A DNA stretch of 64,000 bases from Dichomitus squalens LYAD-421 SS1 (Eukaryota; Basidiomycota; Agaricomycetes; Polyporales; Polyporaceae), in the NCBI RefSeq assembly GCF_000275845.1, contig NW_006766903.1:31445-95444 (forward strand). Reading direction: 5' to 3'. Each line of letters begins with the position of its first letter. Within the stretch, counting starts at the first letter, position 1. The notes beneath the pieces are model-generated. The model was not told the DNA's origin and did no database searches. It saw only the letters and a program-made list of their open reading frames with translations. The position numbers and the translations under genes are program-made. Positions 23,940 through 36,318 of the stretch are shown here, in pieces.

Positions 23940-24128
23940 TTTCCTCCTTGTACCTGAGGCTGACGACGTGCATCATAGGGCAGCCTCGCGCCACGGGTAT
24001 TTCTGTCATGCTCACGATCCAGCCAGCGACGCGCTGGTTAGCCCCACTACCTCTGACTCCTCGGACCATCTTTCTTTTCGGCTTATCCATCTACCGTTAC
24101 CAGTCCTTACGTGCCACATCTATCAAAC

Positions 24129-24798
24129 ATGTCGCTCGCGCTTGCGCTATCTCTTACGCCGGGCATGTCTGGGACCATCCGCGGTCTGATGGTCCTCATC
24201 GAGACCACCCTTGAACGCGACGCTGCGTGCCACACCCTCGAGGCGCAGTGTGCGAATATCCAGGCCCAGGTTGATGCAGCGCGTGCCCACATCCTGCAAG
24301 AGAAGGCGACACAGAAGAGGCTTCGTGCGGAGATTGCGACCTTCCTTAAGGAACGAGGCGAGGCCCGCAGCGCGAGTGAGTGCCACTCCTGCGCTCCGTG
24401 GAGCAAACGTAAAGGAAGGGCGGCGTATGGTACAGTCGGCTGACGGTCACAACGGCAATGCCGTATTCATAGACTCTTCGCGCGTCATAGGATCCGAGGA
24501 CGTCTCCGTCATTATCTCTCCTCCGGGAACGGACGATGTGGTACGTAGTTGCGCCGCATTCACGTGTATGAGAAGACGGCTGACGGGGAGTGTCGAGCAG
24601 ACTCCTGGCGTATCCACGTCAGCACTTAGCTGCTACATGCAAGACAGCCCACTCGTCCTGAGAGCCAAGCGCAGGGGCAGCAGCATCATCACCCCCGACC
24701 GACTCGACGTTGTCGTGAAACGCAGGCGACTGGCTGGACGTGTCTCTCCGAGAAAGCCGACGCTGCTCGAGAGACTATCCTCTCCCCGCATCCAATGA
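24129..24798 (+). CDS. Small coiled-coil protein with basic C-terminus, unknown function
   Basis: Exon 1 from 24129 encodes MSLALALSLTPGMSGTIR and then a heptad-like helix (LEAQCANIQAQVDAARAHIL, KATQKRLRAEIATFLKERGE). A short intron from the donor at about 24376 (A|GTGAGTG) to an acceptor near 24418 restores frame into a second exon with VFIDSSRVIGSEDVSVII and a basic tail (KRRRLAGRVSPRKPTLLERL). A further in-frame intron between about 24541 and 24645 is likely, because that piece (VRSCAAFTCMRRRL) reads less like protein. It shares a divergent promoter with the coiled-coil gene on the minus strand; both have coiled coils and SPRK-like basic ends, which may hint at a shared nuclear role (inference). 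Exon limits are tentative. Confidence 0.5.
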
Positions 24799-25689
24799 TC
24801 CTTCGTAGCTGTGCCTAATTCTCGCCTCAACCTCTGGACTCGGTTCTTCCTCAATGTCGTGGCATGGCCGCTGTCGATCTGTCTCCTACTAGCAACTCCC
24901 ATGAAGAGCGTACTCTCTACCCTCCCTCTACAGAGATTGTCTTGATCTAATGTCTGCACTCCGCTACGTCAATATAATCGGCTTTCATTCTCATTCATCA
25001 TGCGGAGCCTTCGCGCGCGGAGCACAGCCAGTACTGACGCCCGGCAAGACACGATGCGCGAGCAGTGCCACCGACGCGTCGCGTCGCGCTCACATGGGCG
25101 CGTCTATGGCTCGGCGTTTGCCGCAGCGACCACACTGCCTCGTGGCGAGGGCTTATTGTCTTGTTCGTTCCCTAGCACAGTCATGCCTGATCTGCGAAAC
25201 AAAAGAAATAAGATCGCCTGCCCCGAAGCGAAGGCCAAGGTGAGAATTCGGATCTTGTGCCACCCTCTTCCACTAATCGATGCCCTCAGTATCGCATTCC
25301 AGCCCTCATTTTAGCGCGAACAGGCGGGACAGAACACAAAAAGCCCGGCGGCAGAAGTAACCGCCTCTATTGTCTTCGCGCCATACTAGACGCATAACAG
25401 TGATTACATCTACTGCACGAAGACAATTCGTGAGTGCCCAGCATGTCAAGCGCGTCCGCAACACCCGTACCGGACCCGGATGCCAGTCCAAAGCGCGTCC
25501 GGAGGGTAAGCTTAAAACGTCGAACAATCGCGTCTCTCACTTTCTTCGTCCATTTGACTCCCGCCTCTCGTCCCAGTAAGTGCTTGAAGCACGATCATCT
25601 CATCTCAGACCATCATCGCCACTGGGCCTCCACCATCCATCACTAGTCACTACTCCACTGGTCCCTCGTCGACTCACTGCACTACCACC
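24799..25689. other. Intergenic, no gene recognised
   Basis: Several short frames on the plus strand (about 24950-25650) lack family resemblance and consistent splice joins. The right end is the pyrimidine-rich 5' leader of the gene at 25690. Confidence 0.4.
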
Positions 25690-26382
25690 ATGTTCTCTAA
25701 GACTTCTTCTAGCTCATACCCTGCCCAGATGAACTCGGCAGATCGCACCGTCACCATCACTCTGCCAACGTCCCCCCATCCCAACCCGAGCCAAGCGGCC
25801 GAGATTGCGGCATTTCAGTATCAGCAAGAGCTGCTCGCTGATTTCTTCAGTGGGGGTGCCGCTCCCCGTCCTCGCCCTCCTCCGCCCGCCTCTTCGTCCG
25901 ACCACTCTTCGCAAATTACCTCGCAGGCGAGCTCGTATGGCAGTACAGGGAAGAAGTCCAAGTGGGGCAGCGTGCTCGTTGAGCGCGACGCCGCCAAAGT
26001 AAAAGCGAGTGCGGTCACGAACGTCTATCCTGAACCCACGACGCTCTCGAAGCGCATGTTCCAGTTTGGATTCGGTGCGTCCTATCCCTTTCTGTCCCTC
26101 CTCTTCCGTGTCTCTTATACGTGAAGGACGGCGCGCTGACGTGCTCTAGCATGCCCCTTGCTGTGGCTCATCGGCGCTGTCTTTCTCTTTCGTCCTCCCA
26201 GGCCGCGCATCGAACACGAAGGCCTCCCGGTGAACTCCGCGGAGGAGCGCGGGCGGCGCATCGCGGTGTATGAGCTGGCCGAGGAGAGATGGGCGCGGCG
26301 CTGCTTGTGGGCATCGGTGGCTACTGTCGTGATCGTGTCCGCCGTGGTTATCGGGGCTGTGTTGGGTACACGGAGCCATTAA
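25690..26382 (+). CDS. Small two-TM membrane protein, conserved fungal hypothetical
   Basis: Exons are 25690-26074 and 26150-26382, totalling 618 nt or 205 aa. The N-terminal about 125 residues are Ser/Pro-rich and cytosolic-looking (AAPRPRPPPPASSSDHSS), followed by KKSKWGSVLVERDA. The splice joins MFQFGF to ACPLLWLIGAVFLF, forming a first TM, and after a charged loop (EERGRRIAVYELAEERWARR) a second TM (LWASVATVVIVSAVVIGAVL) sits almost at the C-terminus. The F-x-FGF-C-P-LWLIGA block followed by a RWARRCLW-type second helix recurs in basidiomycete hypothetical proteins as far as I recall. Function unknown; topology suggests a tail-anchored hairpin in an internal membrane. Confidence 0.75.
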
Positions 26383-29300
26383 AGGGCCGATAGCTTCGTA
26401 CTCTACCTCTCTGGTGCGTGAGCCACTTGACACTACAAACGTAACAAGTCCTGACGCCCCTCTCTGACACTCTGCCTTCAGCCTAACAATATTCGACCCT
26501 CTTTGTTCACCGCGATTGTAGCATACCCCGGACCCCATGATTCCCTATCCCGGCGCTGACGAACATCCCGCCGTCCTCGCGCCGCCCGCCCTCCGCCTCG
26601 GCTTCCCGGTCCCCGTAACCCCTCGAGTAAAACATAAACATCCTGACACTGGTGTATCGCTACAGGGTCCCGACTGTACCCTTAATGCCGCCGCCCTGCC
26701 CTCCGTTCTCCCTCGGCATTCCCATACTTGTACTTCTTCGCCTCAGGGTTCTCACACACTCTCGTTCGTATGTATTGTATCAATCCTTCCCGGACTCCGA
26801 CTCCTGGGCCTTGCTGTCGTTCTCCCACCTCCGTGATTTGGCGCGTCGTGTAGCTCCGCCTGTTATAATGCCCTACGATGGCTCCAATGTACTATACCAT
26901 AGATGTATTCTTATAGAACGCGATGACTATCATCCTCCTTCGGATGTATTCGCGCGGACGGCCGGTGTCGGTCCCGCACCAGGCGAGGCTGCGTCATATC
27001 TGACCTCGGCAAGCACCCGCGCTTCGAAACTGACTGATTCGGCCGCGCTAGACTGCCTATGCACTTCTTGTTCTTCATTCCGCACCACGCATGAACTGCG
27101 TTCGCATTACATAGTTGCCTCTCCCGCGTTCCTTCCTGGCTTCGCCCACACTGCCCATCTGTTAGGCGTGTCCTGCTACCTCTTTGTTCACCCCTGGCGT
27201 GTCGCGCGGCGCGTTTACGTCACTTGCGCTCTCATGGGTTGGCACGAGAAGAAAGAAGGAAGAAGGAAGACAGGAAGAAGATAGAAGACAAATACGCCTA
27301 GGCAGGCATCACTTGATGCAACATACAAAGGGCAAGGTGCCAGGGATGCCACACCAAAAAGGGTGCGCGCGCGTAGCGAAGGTGCCTCCCGCCGCGCGAA
27401 GTCCGAACACACGGGTAGAGCTCGGCGCGCGACGTCAGTGGCACGCACTCGTGCACGCCGCATTTTCCAAGCCCTTTCTTTATCTGTGCGTACCCCCGAC
27501 GTGTTTCACCACATCCATCGTCGCTGACAATGGGGGACGTGCAGACACGCAGCGGCGCGTATCAGGCCAGCAGTTGGGAAATTAACTGTCGTCTTCGACT
27601 GCAGTCTACCATAGCTCGCGCTCGGATGCTCGAGTGGCACCCCGTCCCTGGCGTGGAAATATTCTGTGTTAGCTCCCGACAGCGTGCTTCTCGTCCGGAC
27701 ACCGAGATCAGTACGTGCTTCTCGCCATCAACCCTCGAGGCTCGTCGGTTGACTGGCTGCGGATGGATTCGTGACTTGACAGACTGTTTGTGGCCGCGCC
27801 CCGTAGCTATCACCGCAGGGACGTGCGCCGTGTCGCTTCGCCGCACACTACCTAGCTTCTTTGTGGTCACGATATGGCAGGGGGAGCTTCCAGCTCGCGT
27901 GCGCGACCTTATCTACCCGCTGAGGCGACGTCCCTGCCACTTCCCATCCTCGTATTCCTCTACTTTTGTCGCAGAGCTTCCTAGTGCTGGAAGCGGGACT
28001 CATTCGTTCTCCGTGAGGACATATACGACTGCCATGTGCGAGCACGAAGTGTAAGCCTGCTTCCCACCTACGTAGCGCGGTCGAAACCTGGACTCTCCGG
28101 AACTGTGCTGATCCTTCTTCCATATCGCTTTGTTCTAGCATCGGGGATTTCTATCGTGGCTGCCAGGTACGCTGCTCCGCTGTTCTTCTCGGGCAGCCCG
28201 TACTCATATTCGCCCTTTCTAAGCACTTCCACGGACGTTACTACACAGGCGAGCGTGTCGACTGCCGCTCCCCGAAATGCAAAACGAGCGCAGCACATGC
28301 CCATTCGCCGACCGTCGCATGTCGATGCCAGGCTGTAGGGATCCGAAACCATCTATCGTGTTTTCGTGTGCTCACAACTGTCGTCACTCGCGTGCACAGG
28401 TCGTCGTCGACAAGAAAACGGTGCAGAACATGATCCAAGCGAAACACCCGGACTGCCAGTGACCGTGACGGAGCGCCCATAGCGTCCTCGCGAGCGCTCC
28501 GGCAGCGGAAAAAGCCCGAAATGCCGCCATGCGCTCGGTGTCCGACCTTGCCTTCGACCACCACCGTCGACATACAGTTCGACAGTTCGCCGACCCCGGG
28601 TTCTACTGCGGTATTCTAGCTGTCGACTATAGCTATAGCTGTACGATATCCACGCACTTGCTGTTGTACTTAATCCGCCGCTGTATCCCCTCTGTATCCT
28701 TCTCTTGTCCGTGCTGCACGCTGCTTGGTACTTCCCTGCATCTTGGAGACGGCGACGTAGAGACGCTATCCGGGCTCCCAATTTACAACTTCGCTTCGCG
28801 ATTGTCTCCGGCTCGTATCGCGTGATACGTGCGTCTGTAGGAGCTCTAGCTTACGGCCTGCCCGTGCAGACACAAGAGGTACCTCGGTACCGGTCATAAG
28901 CCGTCTGTTGAGATCGCTGAACCTTTTTTCACAGAAAATGTTGCATGCAGTAGCATCCAATGAGGGGCTGTGATCCCTGTTATCTTTTGGCCCCGGCGTG
29001 TACGGAGCCTGCCCCCAGCTTCGGGAGCTGCGCGTTTCGCAGTCGTTGGAAAGCGAGATGCCATTGCGGTGAGTGACGATAGTACTAGTCTCTGATGACG
29101 GACTCGGCTGAGTCCCAGCTTTCACTGAGTTTGACAGCGAAGCTCACTCGAGCCTAGGTCGTCAGCTAGGTCGAGGAGCCGCCGGTGCAGGACGGACACC
29201 GAGCGATGAGCAGGACTCAACATCCCGCCACACCTTGCAAGATCCCTTCCAACTAACCACGCAGCTGCAGCATACTACTGCCGCGTACGTGCGGTGGCCA

Positions 29301-30121
29301 GTCTTGAACGAGCCTCCGACCCGAGAACGTCGACGGCTTCCTTCGAGATCCAAGAACGTAGGGAACGACATGCTTATCTGCGTGCGGAACCCGGTGTGTG
29401 TGGCACCCGATTACGCACCGAGATTCGGGAGGGATCTGGCACGCACACCATTCGATGCAGGTCAACATGCGCCTGCAATCTCGGCCCACAACGTGCTTCG
29501 CTTCTCGTCCCTGCCCCGGCCCGAACCTTATACGTGAGTTTCGCATCCATAACAAGGTGCCGAACGAGCGCAGGCCTGGGCTACAACGTGCGTCATCATG
29601 AACGCACGCAACCCGCTCGCCTTGTGCGGCGCAGTACATTCGGTCATCTTCAGGCAATGTGGCGCGTCCGGATGTGCAGCTGATCTTGAACGGCCTGGGC
29701 CCTTTTTACAGTCATGGTCGTACGGCATGCTTGCTGCCTTGTGCTGGTAGTGGAATTTCCTGGCTTGGAAGAATACATGTACCAGTTCCGGCGAGGTTGG
29801 CCAACAGCCAGAACGTCCGTAGTGGAAGCCCTTCTACCTCTCGAGAGTTGTGCATAGGCCTTCAAACAATCCTGCCCGCCTCTTGGGCGATGCTGCCGCT
29901 GCCCCTTGTGCTGGTTGCGGCCGGCGCTGCATTTGATTCTTTTCGAGTCCGGCGTCGCGTAATGTGCGGCTCGCTTGGACGATTGCCGAAGTACGTAATG
30001 CGCTAGTTGACCGTGTCTACACCCAGCCAGCCAACTGCCACGCCGTCGTCTCTTGTGACAATTGTCCTTCCTTGAGCTTGTCCGTACGACTGACTGATCT
30101 AGAATCCATCTTCCCTTGCTC
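26383..30121. other. Gene-poor 3.7 kb
   Basis: No gene could be supported. Many mid-length frames occur on both strands because the region is GC-rich, but none has domain signatures or consistent splice sites. It separates the conserved left genes from the BTB array. The last 200 bases are the promoter of the first BTB gene. Confidence 0.4.
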
Positions 30122-31335
30122 ATGTCGAGCCCTATAATTGAAAAGTGGACGCGCGATGACGAGGAGGAGGAGGAGGAGGAAGAAGAAGAAACGGAAGACG
30201 TCCCCCCTCCAAAGCGTGTACGAGGCTCGCAGGACGATACCGTGGGTTGCGATGCCGAGCGAGCACAAGAACACAGTCGACCAGATGACGAAGGCATGTT
30301 GTATAACGACGGCGAGTTTTGGCTCGGCGACGGCACCGTGATCCTCGTAGCCGGGACTATCGAGTTCCGCGTCTACAAGGGCCTCCTCGCGGCGTATTCT
30401 CCGGTGTTGAAGGATTTGTTTGCCAGGAAACATCCGGTTCGTGACGTACCCTTAGGTGACGGGCATGACATCCCGTGTCCGGTCGTCCGTGTCTCCGATT
30501 CCCCTGACGACTTGCGCCACCTGCTACGCGTATGCATTGCTGGACGAATGCGGAGGTACGTGGACATACCGACAACCAGGCCGGCGACTTCAGGTTCTCA
30601 TCACGATTTTGCCACAGCTTGTACGACGCAAGGGAGCCCTCCTTCCATGAGATATCGGCATGCATCCGTCTGGGAGAGAAGTACCAGATCGCGGAGCTTG
30701 TCAGCCAGTCCCTGCACGTGCTCAGGCGGCACTTCCCCAGCGACTTCGACGTCTGGTACAAGCAGCCGAGCTGGATGCCGCCCAACTGGGACGACGTCCA
30801 GGTGCTCGGCGTCGTCAACCTCGCGCGGCTCACCGGAGAGTCGTCTTTACTTCCCGCGGCGTTCATCGCGTGCATATGGGCGGGGTCTGCGGTCGTACAC
30901 GGGCTCGTCCGGGAAGACGGCTCGCGGGAGACGCTGTCTCCCGACGACCTCGCCGTCTGCTTCGACGCGACGAGCAGGATCCACGAGGCGACGGTCGGCG
31001 TTATCCTGCGCACATTCCACCCTACGCCCTGCAAGGAGTGTGCTACACGGAAGGTGTGCAGGACCGCGCTCCGCGACGCCTTGCTCAGCCTCGAAGGGCA
31101 CGTCCGGGTGCTCACGAACGGCGATCCGTTCATGCCGCAAGCGCAGTTCCTTCCCGAGGGGCATGTTCTGGGGGTTTGTGCCCAGTGTGCCTCTATGGTG
31201 CGCGAGCGGAAGTGGAAGGAGCGCAGGGGCGTGTGGGGAAAGCTGCCGGAACTACTGGGGATCGAGGTCCCGGGGTGGATCCAACCGATACTAGAGCTTC
31301 CTCCGTCTCCGCCCAAGGGAGAAGAAGCAGCGTAA
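30122..31335 (+). CDS. BTB/POZ-domain protein, array copy 1
   Basis: Exons are 30122-30555 and 30618-31335, totalling 1152 nt or 383 aa. The N-terminus is acidic with a run of Glu encoded by a GAG/GAA repeat (about 30160-30195). The BTB core follows: DGEFWLGDGTVILVAG, FRVYKGLLAAYSPVLKDLF, then DSPDDLRHLLRV. The intron lies right after this core, as in all seven array members. The second exon has SFHEISACIRLGEKYQI, DVQVLGVVNLARLTGESSLL and a C-terminal part with CATRKVC and GVCAQCASMVRERKWKERRG ahead of VWGKLPELLGIEVPGW. BTB domains dimerise and often bridge to cullin-3, but no Cul3-specific motif can be proved. Likely an intracellular regulatory or adaptor protein. Confidence 0.85.
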
Positions 31336-33212
31336 GAGGTAGGAAGACGTCCTAGTTCAGCACTTGCCAGCGCCGAACGACTGTTGGTATATGGCAGGCG
31401 ATTGTAAGCCGCACCGCAAGTGGTGAGATATCCCCTCTTTCATTGCGACTACTACTGGCTCACCTAACATGTTTCTAGGCAGGCTCGTAGGCTCGTGGAC
31501 GATGATACTGATCCTTAGCGTTCCCACTCTTCTACGGGCGACGGTGCGTATCGGGCCCTACGATGCCTGTTCCTTCAGCACTGAAGTACCCAGACGCAGA
31601 GCATACGTAGTAGTCTATTGATGTTGTCAAACGGTGTCTGGCGGCTTGTTTCAGTTCTCAGCCCTACACGCACGCTTGCAGATCGCCCCTCCATGAACAG
31701 CATGGACGATGATTGGACGCCTGGACAGAAGCCATTGTGACATAGATCATGTAAGACGGTCAGCAGGGCTGGCTTTCGTACCCTGGTTTCCTGTTGTCGA
31801 AAGACCGTCTGCGGGCTGTTGTTGCGTTCCCGGGCCATTTTGGCCCTGAATGGCGCAGGTAACCCCCGAACCAGCAATGAGAGAGCCCGACCCTGCCGTA
31901 GGGTAAGAAGCCAAGAACTGGAGGACTCGTTCCTGGGATATCGGACAGACTGTATATGACCGCCCGGTAACAGACAAAGTACGACAGCTCTTATGTGGGA
32001 CTCCCGGTGCTCGTCGTGCTCATCGTTGTGGCCTCCATCATGTTGGAATATCGGATTGCAGTCTCGTAGGTATAATTCCCGATATGGACATGCTTAGGTA
32101 ATCGCATGATACATATGTTCGCGACGCCTGCTCATGCGTTTGCAAACTCAGCCAAACGGCCCAAACGCAATACACTGTGTTCTTATTCTTTGGCTCCCCG
32201 CGAACTTCAACACATCATCACTCCATGCCTATTGTCCCGCTGTTCTCGCCCGTCTAAATACACTCTGAGGTAGCTGCCATCGAAAATTCAAGCTAGCTCA
32301 ATTAGTTGCTGATGTTCACCGAAACCTGTGCGAATCCGTCATCGTCCAGCGTCGAGAATTGAAGCCAAAATTCCTGCTTCCGGATGATCTCTACTGTCCC
32401 CACCACGTCTGAGCCTCGTCCGCCGAAGTGGTCCCTAGCGAATAGGGTAGCAAATGGGAGTGAATAGAAGGAGGAGTGCTTCTAGGAGCCAGGGAGAAGA
32501 GGGTGCCGTTTGGGGCTAGTGTGGCCGCTGCGCAGTCGTGCTCGGCCCTCTGTATGCGGAGGAGATGCGCATCTGGGTTGGGTGCCGGGTCCTGTCTCCG
32601 TTGAGGTAAAGACTTGGGGGCAGAGACGTAAAAAGGTGCGTGGTTGTTGCTCAAAAGTCTGAAAGACGATGACGAGGTATTGCAGTGTAGGGACGAGTAA
32701 GTTCGTATGTGCGAAATGTGCAGTGGCCGCGGCGGTCGCGTACGCGTATACCCCATGTTTCCGTACCTCTGTTGAATATAGTAAGTAGGTATGCATGCTC
32801 GATCCAGCTAGCGGGGGCTCATGTGGATGCACCCCGCGCCATCGTGGCTGAGATGACTCTTGCACAACTGACACTTTGGCAACTCACAGGCCACAGGCCA
32901 TGAAAGAGACAATAGCGAATGGCTCGATGAGCAGGTGGTACTTCTGATCCTGCTACTAGCGAATGGCTTTTATGCATGACGGCATAGCACGATTCTCCTT
33001 CAGGCTACTTTGCCGTCATGAGGGGAACACATGCGCCACTGGGTGCCGTCCAGTAAGTCCTTACCCACTGCCACTCAAGTGTAATCGCCCTTCTCTGACG
33101 CGTTTGGCTTCAATTGTCCTCACATCTTGTGCTTAGGTATAAAAGGTCCGGATAGCCATGTGCGTTCACTACACACCGAAGATCTACTCATTTACCCCTC
33201 TCCACTTGGACA
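31336..33212. other. Gene-poor 1.9 kb inside the BTB array
   Basis: Only one weak candidate is present: a minus-strand frame at about 32391-32756 (with HLLRIQRAEHDCAAATLAP) lacking family resemblance. The 31340-32000 part may hold decayed sequence. The right end carries a TATA box for the second BTB gene. Confidence 0.35.
33138..33145 (+). promoter_or_regulatory. TATA box of BTB copy 2
   Basis: TATAAAAG, 68 bases upstream of the start codon at 33213, followed by a CT-rich leader (ACCCCTCTCC) typical of fungal promoters. Confidence 0.6.
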
Positions 33213-34863
33213 ATGAAACATATCTTCCGTCGTCGGTCGAAGGAGCCTACAGTGCATTGGCAGCGACGAGACTCTAGCATGCCGTCGGTGCGTTTCGTTG
33301 CGTGCGCGCAGAGATCGCTTGATGCTGATCCACTTGACTACCAGGCGCGTGCGGCCTTTCGTGAGCGCACAGTGACGCTACTCCCTTCGCCATCTGCCTC
33401 TGGGCCGGCTCCTGCGGTCGCAACTGCAGGTAGCGCTGTGCATTCCCCTCCGCGTGCACCGGCGCCACTACCTCCGTCCGCACGAGAACCAGCGTCCGAG
33501 CTCAGTTACGTGGGTGAACGGGCTACTCAATCAGCTGGTCGCGCGCACCCTGTCGCCGCCGACCCGCAGGCTAAGCAACATCCTGATAGCGCTACATGGC
33601 GCGCTCGCGCACACATGGTTCTCACGAGTTCGCGCGAATGTACTCCCCCGCCCTTTCCTCCCTCCGAATCGTCTGGTGGTCCCGGCGATCTTCCTACGGA
33701 TGTCGGCGCCCCCGAAAGCTTGCCTTTCGTTGTCTACCGCAGGCACGAGGAGTTCTGGTTCGAGGACGGGAACGTCATTGTCGTGGCGCGCGGCGGCGTC
33801 GGATTTCGCGTTTACAAGGGCGTTCTTTGCGAAGCGGGAACTGCTTGGGGGCCAATGTTCAGCAGGCATGATGGGCCGATGCACGAAGGCGTCCCAGTCA
33901 TCTCTCTCACGGATGACCCTGGAAATCTTACTCTTGTGATGAGGAGACTCATGCCGCCCCAAAGGTGCGTTTGCTAGCTCCAGTATGCATATGCTCCGTA
34001 TCTCTACTAATGGCGCAACCTTGCTGTGCAGAATGGGCGCCGCTCCTCCAAGCTTTCTTGACATCACGACCCTGTCCGCATGCGTTCGACTCGGGTTCAA
34101 ATACGGGATGGACACGTTGATCACGCATTGTCGGGACTTCCTACTAGACCTATTTCCTTGCGATTTTGACGAATGGCTGGACCTGGAAGGCCGCAAGTTC
34201 TTGCGCACACTAGAGGAGCGGGCAGAGTTCCTCGTTCCCCTTGTCAATCTAGCGCATCTGTTACAGTACTGGTACTTCGTGCCCGCCGCCCTTCTTCTCG
34301 CATGCACGGTTCCAGAGGCCCAGCTTGTCAGTGGGTTTGATTTACCCGACGGGACGACCGAGCGGCTCTGCGCCGAGGACTACGCTCGCGTGGCGCATCT
34401 CCATAGCGAGCTGAGAGCGCGGCTGCCAGTGATGCTCTGGGAGCTGCTCGACGAGTTTCACCCCCCTTCCACCTGCGTCAAAGGCCCAGGGGAGTGCAGC
34501 GCGAGTGTGAAGTCGCCCGTTGTTGCCCACGAGATCAGGGAGTGGGTGTTGTATTGTGCACGCAACAGTGCACATCCATTGCCGATGTGGGGATGGTTGT
34601 CGGACGTGGTCTACCGGCAGGGTGTGTGCAGGGTGTGCCACGCCTGGCTGGAGAATGAATGGAAGGTGAAACTGAAGGAGGTCTGGCTGGAGCTGCCTGA
34701 CATTCTTGGCCTTCGTGCCGAGTTACCCTATTGGCCCGAGCACGCCGACCCAGAGGCACTGACGTACTCCGATGCGGACGTGTCTGAGGACGCGGATAGG
34801 CCAATCAGCGAAGGCGGGCAAGAGGGGGCGGGTGACTCGTCGCGAAACCCGAGAGGTGTGTAA
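33213..34863 (+). CDS. BTB/POZ-domain protein, array copy 2 (long N-terminus)
   Basis: Exons are 33213-33964 and 34032-34863, totalling 1584 nt or 527 aa. An N-terminal extension of about 170 residues is Arg/Pro/Ala-rich and probably disordered. The BTB core reads HEEFWFEDGNVIVVARGG and FRVYKGVLCEAG, then VISLTDDPGNLTLVMRRL, with the intron in the shared position. The second exon contains SACVRLGFKYGMDTL, VPLVNLAHLLQYWYFVPAAL, a CVKGPGEC pair (x6 spacing), GVCRVCHAWLENEWKVKL and VWLELPDILGL, then an acidic tail. It is most like copy 3: both have EDGNVI in place of DGTVI and the x6 cysteine spacing, so these two form a subgroup. Confidence 0.85.
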
Positions 34864-34940
34864 AAGCGTTCGCGGAATTAGTAGTATGGTATACTCACTC
34901 AAACTCAGACCTAGACGAACGCTCTTTCGCTGGAGACCAT

Positions 34941-36195
34941 ATGGCATATGGAGCCCAAGACGCTCCTGCCGACCAGTCTGGTATAGACAGCGAGTCCGGA
35001 GGCGAGTGGCTGCATCTCGAACGCTCCACGCTGACGTGAGCTTTGATCCTCAGGAGAAGCAGCGGAGGATGCGCCTTCCTACGTTAGACCGGCGAGTGCT
35101 CCTGAGCTAGGCCAGCAGGCACCTCCCTACACGGAACCGGACCGTCCGCTGCACGTGATTCGTAAAGACGACGAATTCTGGTACGAGGATGGCAACGTCA
35201 TCCTCGAAGCTGGAGGAATCCACTTCCGCGTCTACAAGGGCATTCTCTATGCCGCTTCCACCAACGGCCACGATCCCGTTTTCGTCGAGATGCTAGACGG
35301 GCCGTTACCGCCGGACACGCAGTTATTCCAGCACGTACCGATCATCAAGCTCACAGACGATCCAGAGGACCTGCGGCTCGCTTTCAGAGAGATAATGACC
35401 ACCCGAAGGTAAGCCCCACTGGACATGAACCCTTTGCATCGTTCTGAGCGCTGACGTGGTGCCAGGCCCCGCGATCGGGAGAGCAGCGTGGTGCCCACCT
35501 TCGAACAGGTCGCCGCGTGGCTGCGGGTCAGTGTAAAGTACGATCTGTACGCACTGGTCATGAAGGCTTTACACGTCCTTCGGACACTCTTTCCACCACA
35601 CTTTGACGCCTGGTATCGCTCTACCACCATCCTCGATGATCATGAGAAGACACAGACGATCCCTTGGATCAACCTCGCCCAGCGGTTCGGAGCATACCCG
35701 TTTCTCCCGGCGATGTTCATCAATTGCTGTGCCCTCTCTGAGGAAGAGCTCGCTTCGGGATTCAGGACGGCCGACGGCGCCACTCACTACCTCCCGCCAG
35801 AGGACCTCGTGCGCCACAGGAACCTCTCCCGCGAGCTCTGTAGCTCGGTCCCTCCCGCGCTGTACCGTGCATTGGAAAAGTTCACCTCTCTCTGCACCGA
35901 GCACCCAGATACCTGCTCCGCGGGCGTTGCGGCGGCCGCGCAGGATATCAAGGCGACGTTCTTCAGAGCCCCCGGCGTTCCCAATGACCCTTTCCCGCGC
36001 TGGGGCCGGTACTCTAAAAAGATGGCAAGGCACGGCGTGTGCGCAGAGTGCGAAGGCCTGCTTGAGAACAGGTGGAAGGAGGAGCTCGGAGCAATTTGGA
36101 GTACGCTGCCTCAAATCATGAACCTTCAGCTCAGCGGGCAGCAAGTGCTGACCGGATCCGTCGACAGCCAGTTGCTGGATGGGGTTGTATCATGA
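34941..36195 (+). CDS. BTB/POZ-domain protein, array copy 3
   Basis: Exons are 34941-34980, 35054-35408 and 35466-36195, totalling 1125 nt or 374 aa. The first exon is only 40 nt (MAYGAQDAPADQSG); it was chosen because it is the only upstream Met that splices in frame into EAAEDAPSYVRPASAPELG. The BTB core has KDDEFWYEDGNVILEAGG, FRVYKGILYAASTN and IIKLTDDPEDLRLAFREI. Downstream are VAAWLRVSVKYDLYALVMKA, PWINLAQRFGAYPFLPAMF, CTEHPDTC and GVCAECEGLLENRWKEEL before IWSTLPQIMNL. It lies about 80 bases downstream of copy 2 on the same strand, and the two may be a recent tandem pair. The first exon is less certain than the rest. Confidence 0.82.
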
Positions 36196-36318
36196 AAGAA
36201 TAGCGCATTTACGAAGGTACAGAGCAGGATCGAGCAGGGATAGTCACTCACGTGGAGACTCCACGCGTAACGGAACGTCGAAGAAGTAGTAGTGAAGGAG
36301 TGTTTGCACTGTTCGTAG

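Noticed and set aside
26537..29730. Several 90-170 codon frames in the 26.4-30.1 kb gap
   Set aside because: They overlap each other on both strands, lack domain signatures, and have Cys/Arg/Ser-rich composition typical of non-coding GC-rich sequence.
30660..31355. Arg/Ala-rich plus-strand frame overlapping BTB copy 1
   Set aside because: It is a frame-shifted shadow of the BTB second exon, with composition typical of out-of-frame high-GC DNA.
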